Below are positions 24,021-32,283 of a DNA stretch of 35,865 nt, piece by piece. A program made the translations under genes and the position numbers. Below the pieces are notes generated by a model. The model was not told the origin of the DNA, ran no database searches, and was given only the letters and a program-made list of their open reading frames with translations. Location: assembly GCF_000177675.1 (NCBI RefSeq), contig NZ_ADGX01000086.1, positions 1-35,865 of the forward strand, given 5' to 3'. Within the stretch, counting starts at the first letter, position 1; each line of letters starts with the position of its first letter. Origin of the DNA: Parafrankia sp. EUN1f (GTDB taxonomy: Bacteria; Actinomycetota; Actinomycetes; Frankiales; Frankiaceae).

Positions 24021-25640
24021 TCACCTGCGCACCGGTTCCCGGGCTTTCCGGGACGGATGCCAGGTGACAACCGCGATGGCCGCGACCAGCACGATCACGG
24101 CCACCACCCGCAACCCGGTGTCCATCCCGGAGGTGAAGGCATGGACGACGGCCTCGTGCGCGTCCGGCGGGGCGCCGGTGCCGGTGCCGGTGCGGGTGCC
24201 GGTCCCCCTGGCGTCGAGGCGGGCGAGCGCCGCGGAGACGGTGCGCGGGGTGTCGGCGCCGGCCGGTTCGCGCAGTACGGCGGGCAGCTGGCCGGTGAAG
24301 CGTGAGACCAGGACGGTTCCGACGGCGGCGACCCCGAGCGCGCTGCCCAGCTCACGGGCGGTGCTGTTGATGCCCGCGGCCACCCCGGCCTGCGCGGGCG
24401 GCAGCGCGTGCACGATCCCGTTCGACAGCGCGGGAAGGGCGAGCCCGCAACCGGCCGCGACGATGAGCAGAAAGATCACGTAGAACCGGTAGGGCGTGTC
24501 CGGAGTGGCCGTCGAGAGCAGGAGCAGTCCGGCCACGATCGATCCGAGGGCGAGCCCGGCGACCGCACGGTGGCCGATCCGGTCGCCAAGCCCGACGCTC
24601 ACCTGGGCGACGATCACCATCGCCACCGCCATCGGAACGATTCCGAGGCCGGCGACCAGTACGGAGTATCCCTTTCCGTACTGCAGGTACTGGGCGTTGA
24701 CATAGAACAGGGCGTACAGGCCGAAGAAGGCGACCAGCATGCCGAGCGTCGCCGCGCGCAGGCGGGGAATGGCGAACACCCGCGGGTCCAGCAGCGGATG
24801 AGCCCGGCGCAGCTCGTACCAGGTCCAGGCGGTGAGGCCGGCCGCGGCGAACGCGAAGGCGCCGAGCACCGGCGCGGTCACCCAGCCCCGCTCGGGCCCC
24901 TCGATGATCCCGTACAGCAGGGCGAGGAACGACGCGGTGAGACCGACCGTGCCGGCGACGTCGAGGGGATGTGGCTGCCGGGGTGGAGTGGGTGTGGTCC
25001 GCGCGGCCAGCGCCAGCAGGATCAGCGCGATCGGGACGACGGCGGCGAACAGGGTGCGCCAGGAACCGAGCTGCACCGCCAGTCCACCCGCGGCGTTGCC
25101 GACGACGCCACCGACGCCCGTCATGGCGGCCCACGTGCCGACCGCCGCCTGCCGGCGCTCGACCGGGAACACGTTGATGATCAGGGCGAGCGTGCTGGTC
25201 AGGATGCAGGCCGCCGCGGCGCCGGTGATCGCCCGGCCGACGAGCATGACGGCGACCACCGGGGCACAGGCGGACACCGCGCCGCCGACCGCGAAGACCG
25301 CGAGGCCCACCAGCAGGGTTCCCCGCCGCCCGAAGCGGTCACCGACGGCACCGGCGGGGATCAGCAGGCAGGCGAAGACGATGACGTACGTGTCGACGAT
25401 CCACAGCAGCGCGGCCGCGGACGGGTGCAGGCCGCCGGCGGCGATGTCGGGCACCGCCAGGTTGACCGCGGCGACCATGCCGACGACCAGGACGACACAC
25501 GCCGACATCACGGCGAGCACCACGTTCGGGTTCGCCGCCGATGGGTAGGGGGCCGGCCCGGGTGCCCTCACGGGCTGACGGTAGCCGTGGGCGACCGGTA
25601 GCGCCTGCGCGGTCGACGCGGCCTGAAACGCTTCTGACAC
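24021..25640 (-). CDS. DHA2-family MFS drug efflux pump (14 TM)
   Basis: GTG 25640 (VSEAFQAAST) is taken as start, 35 bases after the MarR stop; the longer frame runs into the MarR gene. The 539-aa protein has about 14 hydrophobic segments. Motif A is intact (GDRFGRRGTLLVG). The typical DHA2 opening, MVAAVNLAVPDIAAG followed by LLWIVDTYVI, is present, as is GINSTARELGSALGVA of the later helices. It resembles EmrB/QacA-type proton antiporters for drugs. The loop before the last helix has a Gly-Thr repeat coded by hexamers. Adjacent regulation by the MarR protein at 25676-26236 is likely. Confidence 0.9.
   Translation of the reverse strand: MSEAFQAASTAQALPVAHGYRQPVRAPGPAPYPSAANPNVVLAVMSACVVLVVGMVAAVNLAVPDIAAGGLHPSAAALLWIVDTYVIVFACLLIPAGAVGDRFGRRGTLLVGLAVFAVGGAVSACAPVVAVMLVGRAITGAAAACILTSTLALIINVFPVERRQAAVGTWAAMTGVGGVVGNAAGGLAVQLGSWRTLFAAVVPIALILLALAARTTPTPPRQPHPLDVAGTVGLTASFLALLYGIIEGPERGWVTAPVLGAFAFAAAGLTAWTWYELRRAHPLLDPRVFAIPRLRAATLGMLVAFFGLYALFYVNAQYLQYGKGYSVLVAGLGIVPMAVAMVIVAQVSVGLGDRIGHRAVAGLALGSIVAGLLLLSTATPDTPYRFYVIFLLIVAAGCGLALPALSNGIVHALPPAQAGVAAGINSTARELGSALGVAAVGTVLVSRFTGQLPAVLREPAGADTPRTVSAALARLDARGTGTRTGTGTGAPPDAHEAVVHAFTSGMDTGLRVVAVIVLVAAIAVVTWHPSRKAREPVRR
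24174..24203. repeat. GCCGGT hexamer repeat within the efflux gene
   Basis: Five hexamers (GCCGGT x3, GCGGGT, GCCGGT) encode the Gly-Thr/Arg-Thr stretch near the C-terminus of the pump. A change of one unit keeps the reading frame. Confidence 0.7.
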
Positions 25641-25675
25641 CGCCAGGCCGGTCCGGTCCTGGTCGGTTCGGCCTG

Positions 25676-26236
25676 TTACCGAGGATCCACGATGTCGTCG
25701 AGCGCGTCGCGGACGACGGTGAGCAGGGCGACGAGCTGCTCGTGCTCGGCGGCGGTCAGCTGGCTGGCGGTGTGGCGCTCGAGCTCGTGCCACGCCGCGC
25801 GGGCGGCGGGGGCGAGGTCGCGACCGCGCGGGGCGAGGCTGACGATCATGGTGCGCCGGTCGTCGGGTGACGGGGTCCGGGCGACGAGGTCGGCGCGTTC
25901 CATGGCCTGGAGCGTCGCGGTGACCGTCGAGCGGTCCCGGCCGAGGTAGTGCACCAGCTCGGTCTGGGGGACGGGCCCGTGCTCGTCGAGGTAGAGCAGC
26001 ACGATCTCGTGGGGTGTCGTCACGCCGACGCGCCGCAGCAGATCGTCGCCCAGCCGGGCGTGGACCCGGATGGTCTGCAGCAGCAGTGAGCCGAGCGGCG
26101 CGCCGTCAATGGTCGTGCCGACGTGCCGCCGCCCCGGCTCGCGAGGTGCGCGAGGTACGCGAGGTGTGTGAGGAGCGTGCGGTGATGGTTCGCGGTGCGA
26201 TGCCGCGGCATCCTCGCCGCGCGACGCCTTCGCCAT
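25676..26236 (-). CDS. MarR family regulator of flanking efflux genes
   Basis: This 186-aa protein has a 45-residue Pro/Arg/His-rich lead before the MarR fold. The HTH is VTTPHEIVLLYLDEHGPV with VPQTELVHYLGRDRSTVTAT as the recognition helix region, followed by a wing with SPDDRRTMIVSL. The ATG at 26236 has no clear ribosome binding site; a later start is possible since the first residues are low in complexity. Two identical palindromes lie 22 and 50 bases upstream, in the divergent spacer. It therefore very likely represses itself, the pump downstream on its own strand and the divergent pump/oxidoreductase pair. Confidence 0.88.
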   Translation of the reverse strand: MAKASRGEDAAASHREPSPHAPHTPRVPRAPREPGRRHVGTTIDGAPLGSLLLQTIRVHARLGDDLLRRVGVTTPHEIVLLYLDEHGPVPQTELVHYLGRDRSTVTATLQAMERADLVARTPSPDDRRTMIVSLAPRGRDLAPAARAAWHELERHTASQLTAAEHEQLVALLTVVRDALDDIVDPR

Positions 26237-26257
26237 GGTGTCAGCCTATCTCACATT

Positions 26258-26271
26258 GTTGGCATGCCAAC
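26258..26271. promoter_or_regulatory. MarR operator, copy 1
   Basis: The perfect palindrome GTTGGCATGCCAAC lies in the divergent spacer, overlapping the -35 region (TTGGCA, 26259-26264) of the plus-strand pump promoter. Confidence 0.7.
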
Positions 26272-26285
26272 GAATCTCGGGCATA

Positions 26286-26303
26286 TTGTTGGCATGCCAA
26301 CAA
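26286..26303. promoter_or_regulatory. MarR operator, copy 2, containing a start codon
   Basis: TTGTTGGCATGCCAACAA is a perfect 18-bp palindrome. Its centre is exactly 30 bases from copy 1, almost three helical turns. The ATG of the divergent pump (26294) lies inside it, and a CATATT -10-like element (26282-26287) abuts it. Confidence 0.75.
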
Positions 26304-27742
26304 CCTCCCTGGCTTCGTCCCGGGTGCCACCACTGGATCGCGACCTGCTTCGGCTGATGGCCGTGTTGCTGCTCGGCGCCCAGGCGGCGTTGCTGGACAC
26401 GACGATCGTCGCGATCGCCCTCGACGACGTCGCACGTACCTTCGATACGACGGTCGCGGTGGCGCAGTGGGCGACGAGCGGCTATCTGCTTGCGATGACG
26501 TCGGTGATCCCGTTACTGGGCTGGCTGGTCGATCGGTGGGGCGGCAGGCGCGTCTGGCTGGGCGCGATCTCGATGTTCCTGCTCGGATCCGTGCTGTGCG
26601 CGCTGGCCGGGTCGATCGAGAGCCTGATCGTTTTCAGGGTGGTCCAGGGCCTGGGCGGCGGCCTCGTCCTGCCACTGGTGCAGACGATCCTCGCGCGGGC
26701 GGCCGGTCCGACGCGCATCGGTCGGGTCATGGGCCTGGTCGGCATCCCCGGCCAGCTGGCCCCGATTCTCGGGCCGGTTCTGGGCGGCCTGCTGCTGGGC
26801 CTGGGAGGTTGGCGGTGGCTGTTCCTGGTCAACGTACCGGTCTGCGTCGCCGCCCTCCTCCTGGCCCATCGGTATCTCCGGGTGGCCACCGATGACAGTC
26901 ACGCTCACCTGGACCGGGTCGGTGTTCTCCTGCTGACTCCGGCGGCGGTCTCGATCCTCGCCGGGCTTTCCGCGGTCCCTGGCGAGATCGACGCGCTTGT
27001 CCCGCCCGGCGTCCTGATCGCGGCGGGTCTGCTCCTGCTGGGCGTCTTCGTGCTCCATGCCCGCGGGCTCGGCCGCGGGGCACTCCTGGATGTCGGCCTG
27101 CTGCGGCTGCGGTCGTTCGCGGCCGCCACCACGGCGATGTTCCTGTTCGGGCTCTGCCTGTACGGGCCCATGCTGCTGCTGCCGTTGTTCTACCAGCGCG
27201 TCCACGGGTTCTCCGAAACTGAGGTCGGCCTCCTCCTGGTGCCCCAGGGAGTCGGCACGATGCTCGCGCTCGCGGTCATCGGGCGACGGGTCGACCGGAC
27301 CGGCCCGCGGGGGGTCGCGGTGCTCGGCGTGGTGCTCGCCTGCGCCGGTATCACCCTGATCGCGTCGACGGGCTCGGCGGCCGCCATCACGACCCTGTCC
27401 GCGGCGATCTTCCTGCTCGGCGCCGGGATCGGGTCACTCGGCGTCGCGGTCTCGGCGGCGAGCTACCGCGACCTGGAACCCGCCGCGTTCGCCCGCGGAA
27501 CCAGCCTGACCAACGTCGTGCAGCGGCTCGGCGCATCGTTCGGCACCGTCGTCGTCGCGCTCATCCTCGAAAGCCAGACCACCGCGGCCGGGACGGAGGC
27601 CGGCGCCGCGTTCGCCGTCACGTTCTGGTGGATTCTCGGATTCGCCGCGGTGACGTTCGTTCCGGCCGCCTTCCTGCCTGGTCGTCACGCCAGTCGCCCA
27701 GGTCCCGTCGAAGCTCCCAGGAGTGTGTCATGCGCGCCGTAA
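26294..27742 (+). CDS. DHA2-family MFS drug efflux pump (14 TM)
   Basis: ATG 26294 (MPTTSLASSR) inside operator copy 2 gives 482 aa; ATG 26264 in copy 1 is in the same frame and also possible. There is no Shine-Dalgarno before either, while -35/-10 elements place the transcript start near 26294, so translation is probably leaderless. The protein has about 14 hydrophobic segments, DTTIVAIALDDVARTFD in TM1, the motif A-like LVDRWGGRRVWL, and LGPVLGGLLLGLGGWRWLF as motif C with the region after it. It is an EmrB/QacA-type exporter. Its stop overlaps the next gene by 13 bases, making an operon. Confidence 0.9.
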   Translation: MPTTSLASSRVPPLDRDLLRLMAVLLLGAQAALLDTTIVAIALDDVARTFDTTVAVAQWATSGYLLAMTSVIPLLGWLVDRWGGRRVWLGAISMFLLGSVLCALAGSIESLIVFRVVQGLGGGLVLPLVQTILARAAGPTRIGRVMGLVGIPGQLAPILGPVLGGLLLGLGGWRWLFLVNVPVCVAALLLAHRYLRVATDDSHAHLDRVGVLLLTPAAVSILAGLSAVPGEIDALVPPGVLIAAGLLLLGVFVLHARGLGRGALLDVGLLRLRSFAAATTAMFLFGLCLYGPMLLLPLFYQRVHGFSETEVGLLLVPQGVGTMLALAVIGRRVDRTGPRGVAVLGVVLACAGITLIASTGSAAAITTLSAAIFLLGAGIGSLGVAVSAASYRDLEPAAFARGTSLTNVVQRLGASFGTVVVALILESQTTAAGTEAGAAFAVTFWWILGFAAVTFVPAAFLPGRHASRPGPVEAPRSVSCAP

Positions 27743-28698
27743 TCGCCGACCGTCCCGGCGGCCCCGAAGTGCTGCGCCCCGTCGAGCTGCCCGACCCGGA
27801 GCCGGACCCCGGGCAGGTCCGGGTCGCGGTGGAACGCGCCGCCATCACCTTCATCGACACCCAGCTGCGCGCCGGCACCTCACTCGGCCCCCGCGTGACC
27901 TTTCCCGTGATCCTCGGCAACGGCGTCGGGGGTGTCGTCGACGCCATCGCCGCGGACGTCGACCCGGCCTGGCTGGGCGCGAGGGTCGTCACCACCACCG
28001 GGGGTAGCGGCGGCTATGCCTCCGCCGCCCTGGCCCGAGCGGGCGACCTGCACCGTGTCCCCGCGGAGCTGACGTTCGACGAGGCCACCGCCGTGCTCGC
28101 GGACGGCCGCACCGCGCTCGGGCTGCGGCGCGCCGCCCACCCCGGGGCCGGCGAGGTCGTCGTGGTGACCGCGGCGGCCGGCGGAGTCGGTGGCCTTCTC
28201 GTCCAGCTCGCCGCGGCCAGCGGCGCGCGTGTCATCGGGCTCGCCGGCGCCGACGCGAAACTCGGCCAGGCGCGCGCTCTCGGCGCCCACCACGCCCTGA
28301 GCTACCGCGCCGCCGGCTGGGAACGGAAGCTCGCCGGGCTGGCACCCGACGGCGTGGACGTGGTCTTCGACGGCGTCGGTTCCACGATCACCGAGGCCTT
28401 GTTCCCGCTGGTCCGCCCCGGCGGACGCTATCTGCCCCACGGCGCCGCGGGCGGGCGCTGGGGCAGGATCGACCAGGCCGACGCCGCGGCGCGGCACATC
28501 ACGATCGTGCCGCTCGGCGCGATCGGCGCCACCGGCGACGAACTGTTCGCCCTTGCGGCCGAGGCGCTTCGGCTCACCGCGGCCGGAACCCTGCGCCCGA
28601 CGATCGGGCAGACCTTCAGGCTGGAGGCCGCCGCCGCGGCGCACGCCGCCATCGAAGCCCGCACCGCGATCGGCAAGACACTGCTGACGACAACCTGA
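27730..28698 (+). CDS. MDR-family quinone oxidoreductase
   Basis: ATG 27730 follows AGGAG by seven bases and lies inside the end of the pump gene. The 322-aa protein is a zinc-free medium-chain reductase of the NADPH:quinone type: GroES-like domain (residues 1-120, with a VILGNGVGGVV segment), then VVVVTAAAGGVGGLLVQLA as the AxxGxxG nucleotide site and VDVVFDGVGST. A C-terminal AHAAIEARTAIGKTLL completes the family pattern. It likely reduces quinones or enones with NADPH. Coupling to an efflux pump under a MarR regulator suggests a joint reduce-and-export response to a quinone-like toxin, which is an inference. Confidence 0.9.
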   Translation: MRAVIADRPGGPEVLRPVELPDPEPDPGQVRVAVERAAITFIDTQLRAGTSLGPRVTFPVILGNGVGGVVDAIAADVDPAWLGARVVTTTGGSGGYASAALARAGDLHRVPAELTFDEATAVLADGRTALGLRRAAHPGAGEVVVVTAAAGGVGGLLVQLAAASGARVIGLAGADAKLGQARALGAHHALSYRAAGWERKLAGLAPDGVDVVFDGVGSTITEALFPLVRPGGRYLPHGAAGGRWGRIDQADAAARHITIVPLGAIGATGDELFALAAEALRLTAAGTLRPTIGQTFRLEAAAAAHAAIEARTAIGKTLLTTT

Positions 28699-28721
28699 TC
28701 CAGCCGTGATTTCTGAAAGTG

Positions 28722-29237
28722 CTATGCGATAAACATTACAAAAGACGTACATGGGCTGATGTTCTCGATGGTTACAGCGGCTTTCAGGTAGCGCCTGCCG
28801 TCGGGGTCGGTGGTCATCTCAATGCTGTCCGGGTGTCCCACCTGAGCGGTGGAGTCGTCGGCGGGAAGGAATGACAACGCTTTCTGAATCTTCGGGTAGT
28901 CGAAGCCTTCGTCGACCGGACCGAACTTGAGCGTGTATTTTCCGGGACCGGTTATGTCTATGGGAAGTGAGGCGTAGACGTGATCGCCGGGGTTCGCAAT
29001 TTGAGCTCCAGGCTGCCCGGCACTCGCTGGGGGTGTCGTTTGAAGCTCCCGCTTGGATGCGCGCATTTCGGCAAGCCTTGCCTGAACATCAACCTCGGTG
29101 CATGGCGCACCTGGCTCACGGGGCTGTGTAGCGCCAACTGCGGAGACTGCTACCCTCTCACCTCCGCTGCCGCATCCCGCCAAAATAGCTATTCCGAGAG
29201 AACCAACGACGACGGAGGAACGCCTGAGGTGCTTCAT
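28722..29237 (-). CDS. Putative lipoprotein (171 aa)
   Basis: ATG 29237 follows GAGAG by five bases. The N-terminus MKHLRRSSVVVGSLGIAILAGC is a lipoprotein signal with the lipobox LAGC (Cys at about 22). The mature part has no domain I recognise; it contains a β-rich ITGPGKYTLKFGPVDEGFDY segment and VTIENISPCTSF near the end, with two Cys (after CTEVD and SPC) that could form a disulphide. The DNA here has clearly lower GC than the surroundings, which may reflect horizontal gain. It converges on the quinone reductase gene. Confidence 0.7.
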   Translation of the reverse strand: MKHLRRSSVVVGSLGIAILAGCGSGGERVAVSAVGATQPREPGAPCTEVDVQARLAEMRASKRELQTTPPASAGQPGAQIANPGDHVYASLPIDITGPGKYTLKFGPVDEGFDYPKIQKALSFLPADDSTAQVGHPDSIEMTTDPDGRRYLKAAVTIENISPCTSFVMFIA

Positions 29238-29244
29238 TAATCTC

Positions 29245-29321
29245 TCACTTTCGATCCGACAAGGGGCAGTTCGTCGAATCAAAGGATCATGCCTCTAATG
29301 CTGTGCCGCAATCGAAAGTGA
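29245..29321. repeat. 11-bp inverted repeat upstream of the lipoprotein gene
   Basis: TCACTTTCGAT (29245-29255) and ATCGAAAGTGA (29311-29321) are perfect inverted copies 55 bases apart. The left arm adjoins the lipoprotein ribosome binding site. The repeat may be a pair of regulator sites or a long-range stem. Nothing else is evident in 29322-29550. Confidence 0.45.
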
Positions 29322-29550
29322 TGTTGACTACAATGTAATTGAATGTCGAGTGTCCGACGTCTTTCTCTGGGCGGTGTGCTGACCTGCGGATTCCCCTCGG
29401 GTGTCACTGGGTGTCAATTTGCTGGTCAAATCTCGACCGAAAGTAGTCGTCGCATGTAGGCGGCCTTCTGGACGGCTGAAATGGCAGATGCAATTGCAGA
29501 TGCACAAGCGATACCGCCGTCTTCGGTCGATGAAAAAGAAGGTTCACTGG

Positions 29551-30510
29551 ATGCACCGGTTGCTGTCCCCCTGGCGGAGCTCCGGAACGGCGCTTCCTGA
29601 GCTCCCTGAGCGGGTGAACCGGGCGGCGGCCGAGCGCGTCCAAGGGCACGTGACGTCTTTGTGGATTCGGCGACGGGGTGGTTGGCTACCGACCCTCGGC
29701 GCGGTGGCCGCGATGCTGGCCGCCCTGGCGGTGCTGCCCATGCTGGCCCAGCGCGACGGCCGCGAGGACCGGGTCTTCGCCCAGCGTCTGCGGGAGAGCG
29801 TCGCCGTGCGCTGGGAGGCGTTGCAGGCCAGCCAGGACGGCACGCGGCCGTCCGCGGTGCTGCTCCCCGGCGGCGTCCTGGCGCTGAGCCTGCTGGGTTC
29901 CTCCTCGTGCCCGGCCAGACCGACGAAGATCGAGATCGTGAACCCGCACGCGCTGCGGATCTCGGTCGAGACGGTCGAAGGCGAGACCTGCACCGCCGAC
30001 CTCGGCACCACCACCAGCGAGGTCGACCTCGACCCCGACAAGGTGGATCTGTCGACCAACCTTGACGTGACATTGGCACGCGACGGGCGGGCCTACGACC
30101 AGCTGAAAGTACGGCCTGCGGGGCAGACGGGCCGGCCCGGGGCCGAGCCCGCGGATCCGCGGGCGGCCATGGCCCGGATCCGCGCCGCCTACGCCGAAGC
30201 GTTCATCGCCACCGACCTCGATCGGGTGCTCGCCGCCGTCGACGGCGGCGCCGAGCTGCGCGGCACCGTCGAACAGCTCCGGCGGGACCGCCCGGAGGTC
30301 ACCGCCACCAGGTCGGTCACCGTCGGCGAGATCCTCTTCGTCGAACCCGGCCACGCCGCACTGCTGTACGACGTCGTCGGCGGCGACCTGCGGGGGGACG
30401 ACCTGCTCGGCGAGGCGGTGCTGACCGCGGCCGGCTGGCAGGTGCAGCGCAGGACCTTCTGCGGTGTCCTCGGCGCGGCCGGCGCCCGGTGCCCGGATCA
30501 ACCGGGATGA
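29551..30510 (+). CDS. Membrane-anchored protein with C-terminal NTF2-like domain
   Basis: ATG 29551 follows AAGAAGG by eight bases; ATG 29530 in frame is an alternative. The 319-aa protein has a basic N-terminus, a transmembrane helix (LGAVAAMLAALAVLPMLA, about 50-67), then a long exported part. Residues ~215-310 (MARIRAAYAEAFIATDLDRV, then AELRGTVEQLRR, and HAALLYDVVGGDL) resemble SnoaL/NTF2-like domains of actinobacterial surface proteins. The N-terminal 40 residues (LPERVNRAAAERVQGHV) before the helix recall anti-sigma-factor-like or sporulation membrane proteins. I cannot name it. The function is unknown. Confidence 0.65.
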   Translation: MHRLLSPWRSSGTALPELPERVNRAAAERVQGHVTSLWIRRRGGWLPTLGAVAAMLAALAVLPMLAQRDGREDRVFAQRLRESVAVRWEALQASQDGTRPSAVLLPGGVLALSLLGSSSCPARPTKIEIVNPHALRISVETVEGETCTADLGTTTSEVDLDPDKVDLSTNLDVTLARDGRAYDQLKVRPAGQTGRPGAEPADPRAAMARIRAAYAEAFIATDLDRVLAAVDGGAELRGTVEQLRRDRPEVTATRSVTVGEILFVEPGHAALLYDVVGGDLRGDDLLGEAVLTAAGWQVQRRTFCGVLGAAGARCPDQPG

Positions 30511-30550
30511 CCCGGCGTGACTGGCTGCATGCGGCGCCGTCCCCGCTGTC

Positions 30551-30582
30551 GACCTGGGTGCCGGCCGTCCGGCCCGCAGGTC
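30551..30582. terminator. Hairpin between convergent genes
   Basis: GACCTG and GCCGG on the left pair with CCGGC and CAGGTC on the right around a CCGT loop, with a three-base internal bulge. It lies between the NTF2-like gene and the convergent CMD-family gene and touches the latter's stop. Confidence 0.5.
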
Positions 30583-31021
30583 AGACGGTGGTGGGTGGTG
30601 GGGTTCGGGTGGTGACCGCGAAGCGGTTCCACACGTTGATCGTCGCGATGGCCACGATGAGGTTGGCGGCTTCCTGTTCGGTCCAGACCTTGGTCACCGT
30701 GTTCCACACGTCGTCGGGGACGCCGTCCGGGCCGAGCCGGGTGACGGCGTCGGTCAGGGCGAGGGCTGCTCGTTCCCGTTCGGTGAAGAACGGTGACTCG
30801 TGCCAGGCGGCGACGGAGAACAGCCGCCGGCTTGATTCGCCGGCGGCGAGCGCGTCGCGGCTGTGCATGTCCACACAGAAGGCGCAGCCGTTCAGGATCG
30901 ACGCCCGCAGCTTCACCAGCTCCAGGACGGTGCCGTCGACGGCTGACCGGACGTGCTTCTCCAGGTGCATCACGGCCTTGTAGGCCTCGGGGACGACGCT
31001 GGCCATGTCGAGACGTTGCAT
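30581..31021 (-). CDS. Carboxymuconolactone decarboxylase (AhpD-like) family protein
   Basis: ATG 31021 follows GGGAGG by six bases and gives 146 aa. The family motif is present: C46-AF-C49-VDM-H53 (LNGCAFCVDMHSRDAL), the CxxC-x3-H active site of AhpD-type peroxidase-like proteins, followed by LTDAVTRLG and LIVAIATINVWNRFAV, the usual last helices. Such proteins act in peroxide defence or, in some cases, on lactones. The role here is not known. The gene lies on the same strand as the LLM oxidoreductase, which starts upstream and ends 98 bases before it. Confidence 0.9.
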   Translation of the reverse strand: MQRLDMASVVPEAYKAVMHLEKHVRSAVDGTVLELVKLRASILNGCAFCVDMHSRDALAAGESSRRLFSVAAWHESPFFTERERAALALTDAVTRLGPDGVPDDVWNTVTKVWTEQEAANLIVAIATINVWNRFAVTTRTPPPTTV

Positions 31022-31119
31022 GACGACCTCCCGGACCGTGACCTGGCGCCCAGCGGCCAGCCGCCGACGAGACTACCCGGAGTCAGACGGTCACGTGACG
31101 CTGCTCCGAGGGTCGGAGG

Positions 31120-32055
31120 TCAGGAGTGATCGTTGCCGAACCGGGTGGCCAGCTCGGCGGCGAAGGTGATCGTGCGCTCCTTCTCCGCCGGTGTGCCGCA
31201 GGGGATGATCTGCAGTTCGGTGGTTCCTGCCGCGGCGAACCGGTCGATCTCGCGCTCCAGGGCCGTCTCGTCGCCGGCGAGCACCGTGTCGGCCGGGCCG
31301 GCGACGCCCTCGCGCTCGAACGCGGCCCGGTAGCTGGGTAGGCCGATCGCCGCGCCGAACTGTTCGTGAACCCAGCCGCGCAGGCCGTCCACATCGTTCG
31401 TCAGGCCGACGCACACGCCGGCGATCACGGCCGGAACGCGCCCGCGCCCGGCCGCCTCGGCGGCGCGGGTCAGGGCCGGGAGCACATAGTCGGTGATGGA
31501 ACGCGGACCGGTCCAGGTCGTCAGCGTTCCGTCGGCGACCTCGCCGGTGAGCGCCAGCATCCGGGGGCCGAGCGCGGAGAGGTAGACCGGCGGCGCCGGG
31601 AGGGCCGGGTCGGCCGGCAGGGTGAGCGCGCCGGCCGCGTGCCAGGCCGGGCCGTCGTGGGCCACCTGCTCCCCGCGCAGCAGTGGGAGCAGGATCGACA
31701 GGTACTCGCGCAGGTTCTCGACCGGCTTCGCGGTGCCGTAGCCGTACTGACCTTCGAGGATGGGCTGCGGGCCCGGGCCGAGGCCGAGGAGGAGCCCGTT
31801 TCCGGTGGCGGCCTGCGCGGTCAGAGCCTGGGCTGCCAGCGCCAGCGGGTGCCGAGGGTACGTCCGCACGATGGACGTCCCGACCGGAGTGCCGGCCGGC
31901 AGGGGCCCGATGGCGGTGAGCAGGGTCAGCGGGTCCCAGCCGCCGCGCTCGCTCAGCCAGACCGAGCTGAATCCGGCCTTGCTCGCCTCGTGTGCCCGTT
32001 GCGTGATCTCGCCGACCGACAGCTGGTCGTCGTCGAGCCACAGCCCAATTCGCAT
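31120..32055 (-). CDS. LLM-class flavin-dependent oxidoreductase
   Basis: ATG 32055 gives 311 aa; the longer frame overlaps the divergent LysR gene and is rejected. The protein opens MRIGLWLDDDQLSVGEI and has GFSSVWLSERGGWDPLTLL, TSIVRTYPRHPLALAAQALT and LLLGLGPGPQP, the pattern of luciferase-like TIM barrels of the F420-dependent type (TIGR03564-like F420 enzymes have similar blocks). It is probably an F420- or FMN-dependent dehydrogenase/monooxygenase. It is divergent from a LysR gene with 228 bases between, suggesting LysR control. The substrate is unknown. Confidence 0.88.
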   Translation of the reverse strand: MRIGLWLDDDQLSVGEITQRAHEASKAGFSSVWLSERGGWDPLTLLTAIGPLPAGTPVGTSIVRTYPRHPLALAAQALTAQAATGNGLLLGLGPGPQPILEGQYGYGTAKPVENLREYLSILLPLLRGEQVAHDGPAWHAAGALTLPADPALPAPPVYLSALGPRMLALTGEVADGTLTTWTGPRSITDYVLPALTRAAEAAGRGRVPAVIAGVCVGLTNDVDGLRGWVHEQFGAAIGLPSYRAAFEREGVAGPADTVLAGDETALEREIDRFAAAGTTELQIIPCGTPAEKERTITFAAELATRFGNDHS

Positions 32056-32199
32056 GTAATCCGCCTTCTCCGTGTCTCTCCCGCGCGCCGGACGGGTCCG
32101 TCCGGCCGGGTTCGTCCAGTCAACGGGGCGGATCACCGCGGACCAAGGGCCGGCATCCACGCGCAGCGATAAGGAAAGATGATCGATGGGCGAGATGCC

Positions 32200-32244
32200 G
32201 GCACCGGCAGCACGGGCACCGGCAGCACGGGCACCGGCAGCACC
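32200..32244. repeat. 15-bp tandem repeat in the LLM/LysR divergent region
   Basis: Three copies of GGCACCGGCAGCACG (the last ending ACC) lie 40-84 bases before the LysR start, in the region where a LysR protein would bind. If translation began at 32179 they would encode Gly-Thr-Gly-Ser repeats. Confidence 0.7.
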
Positions 32245-32283
32245 GGCACCGGTGGCTGGGTTACCGGGGGAGGGCAGGCGGAC

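Noticed and set aside
24408-25601. Plus-strand frame of 397 codons opposite the efflux pump
   Set aside because: It is highly charged and repetitive, typical of the reverse of a membrane-protein gene in GC-rich DNA; the minus frame has clear MFS motifs.
32200-32255. Repeat run considered as a CRISPR-like array
   Set aside because: The units are contiguous 15-mers without unique spacers and have no adjacent cas genes.
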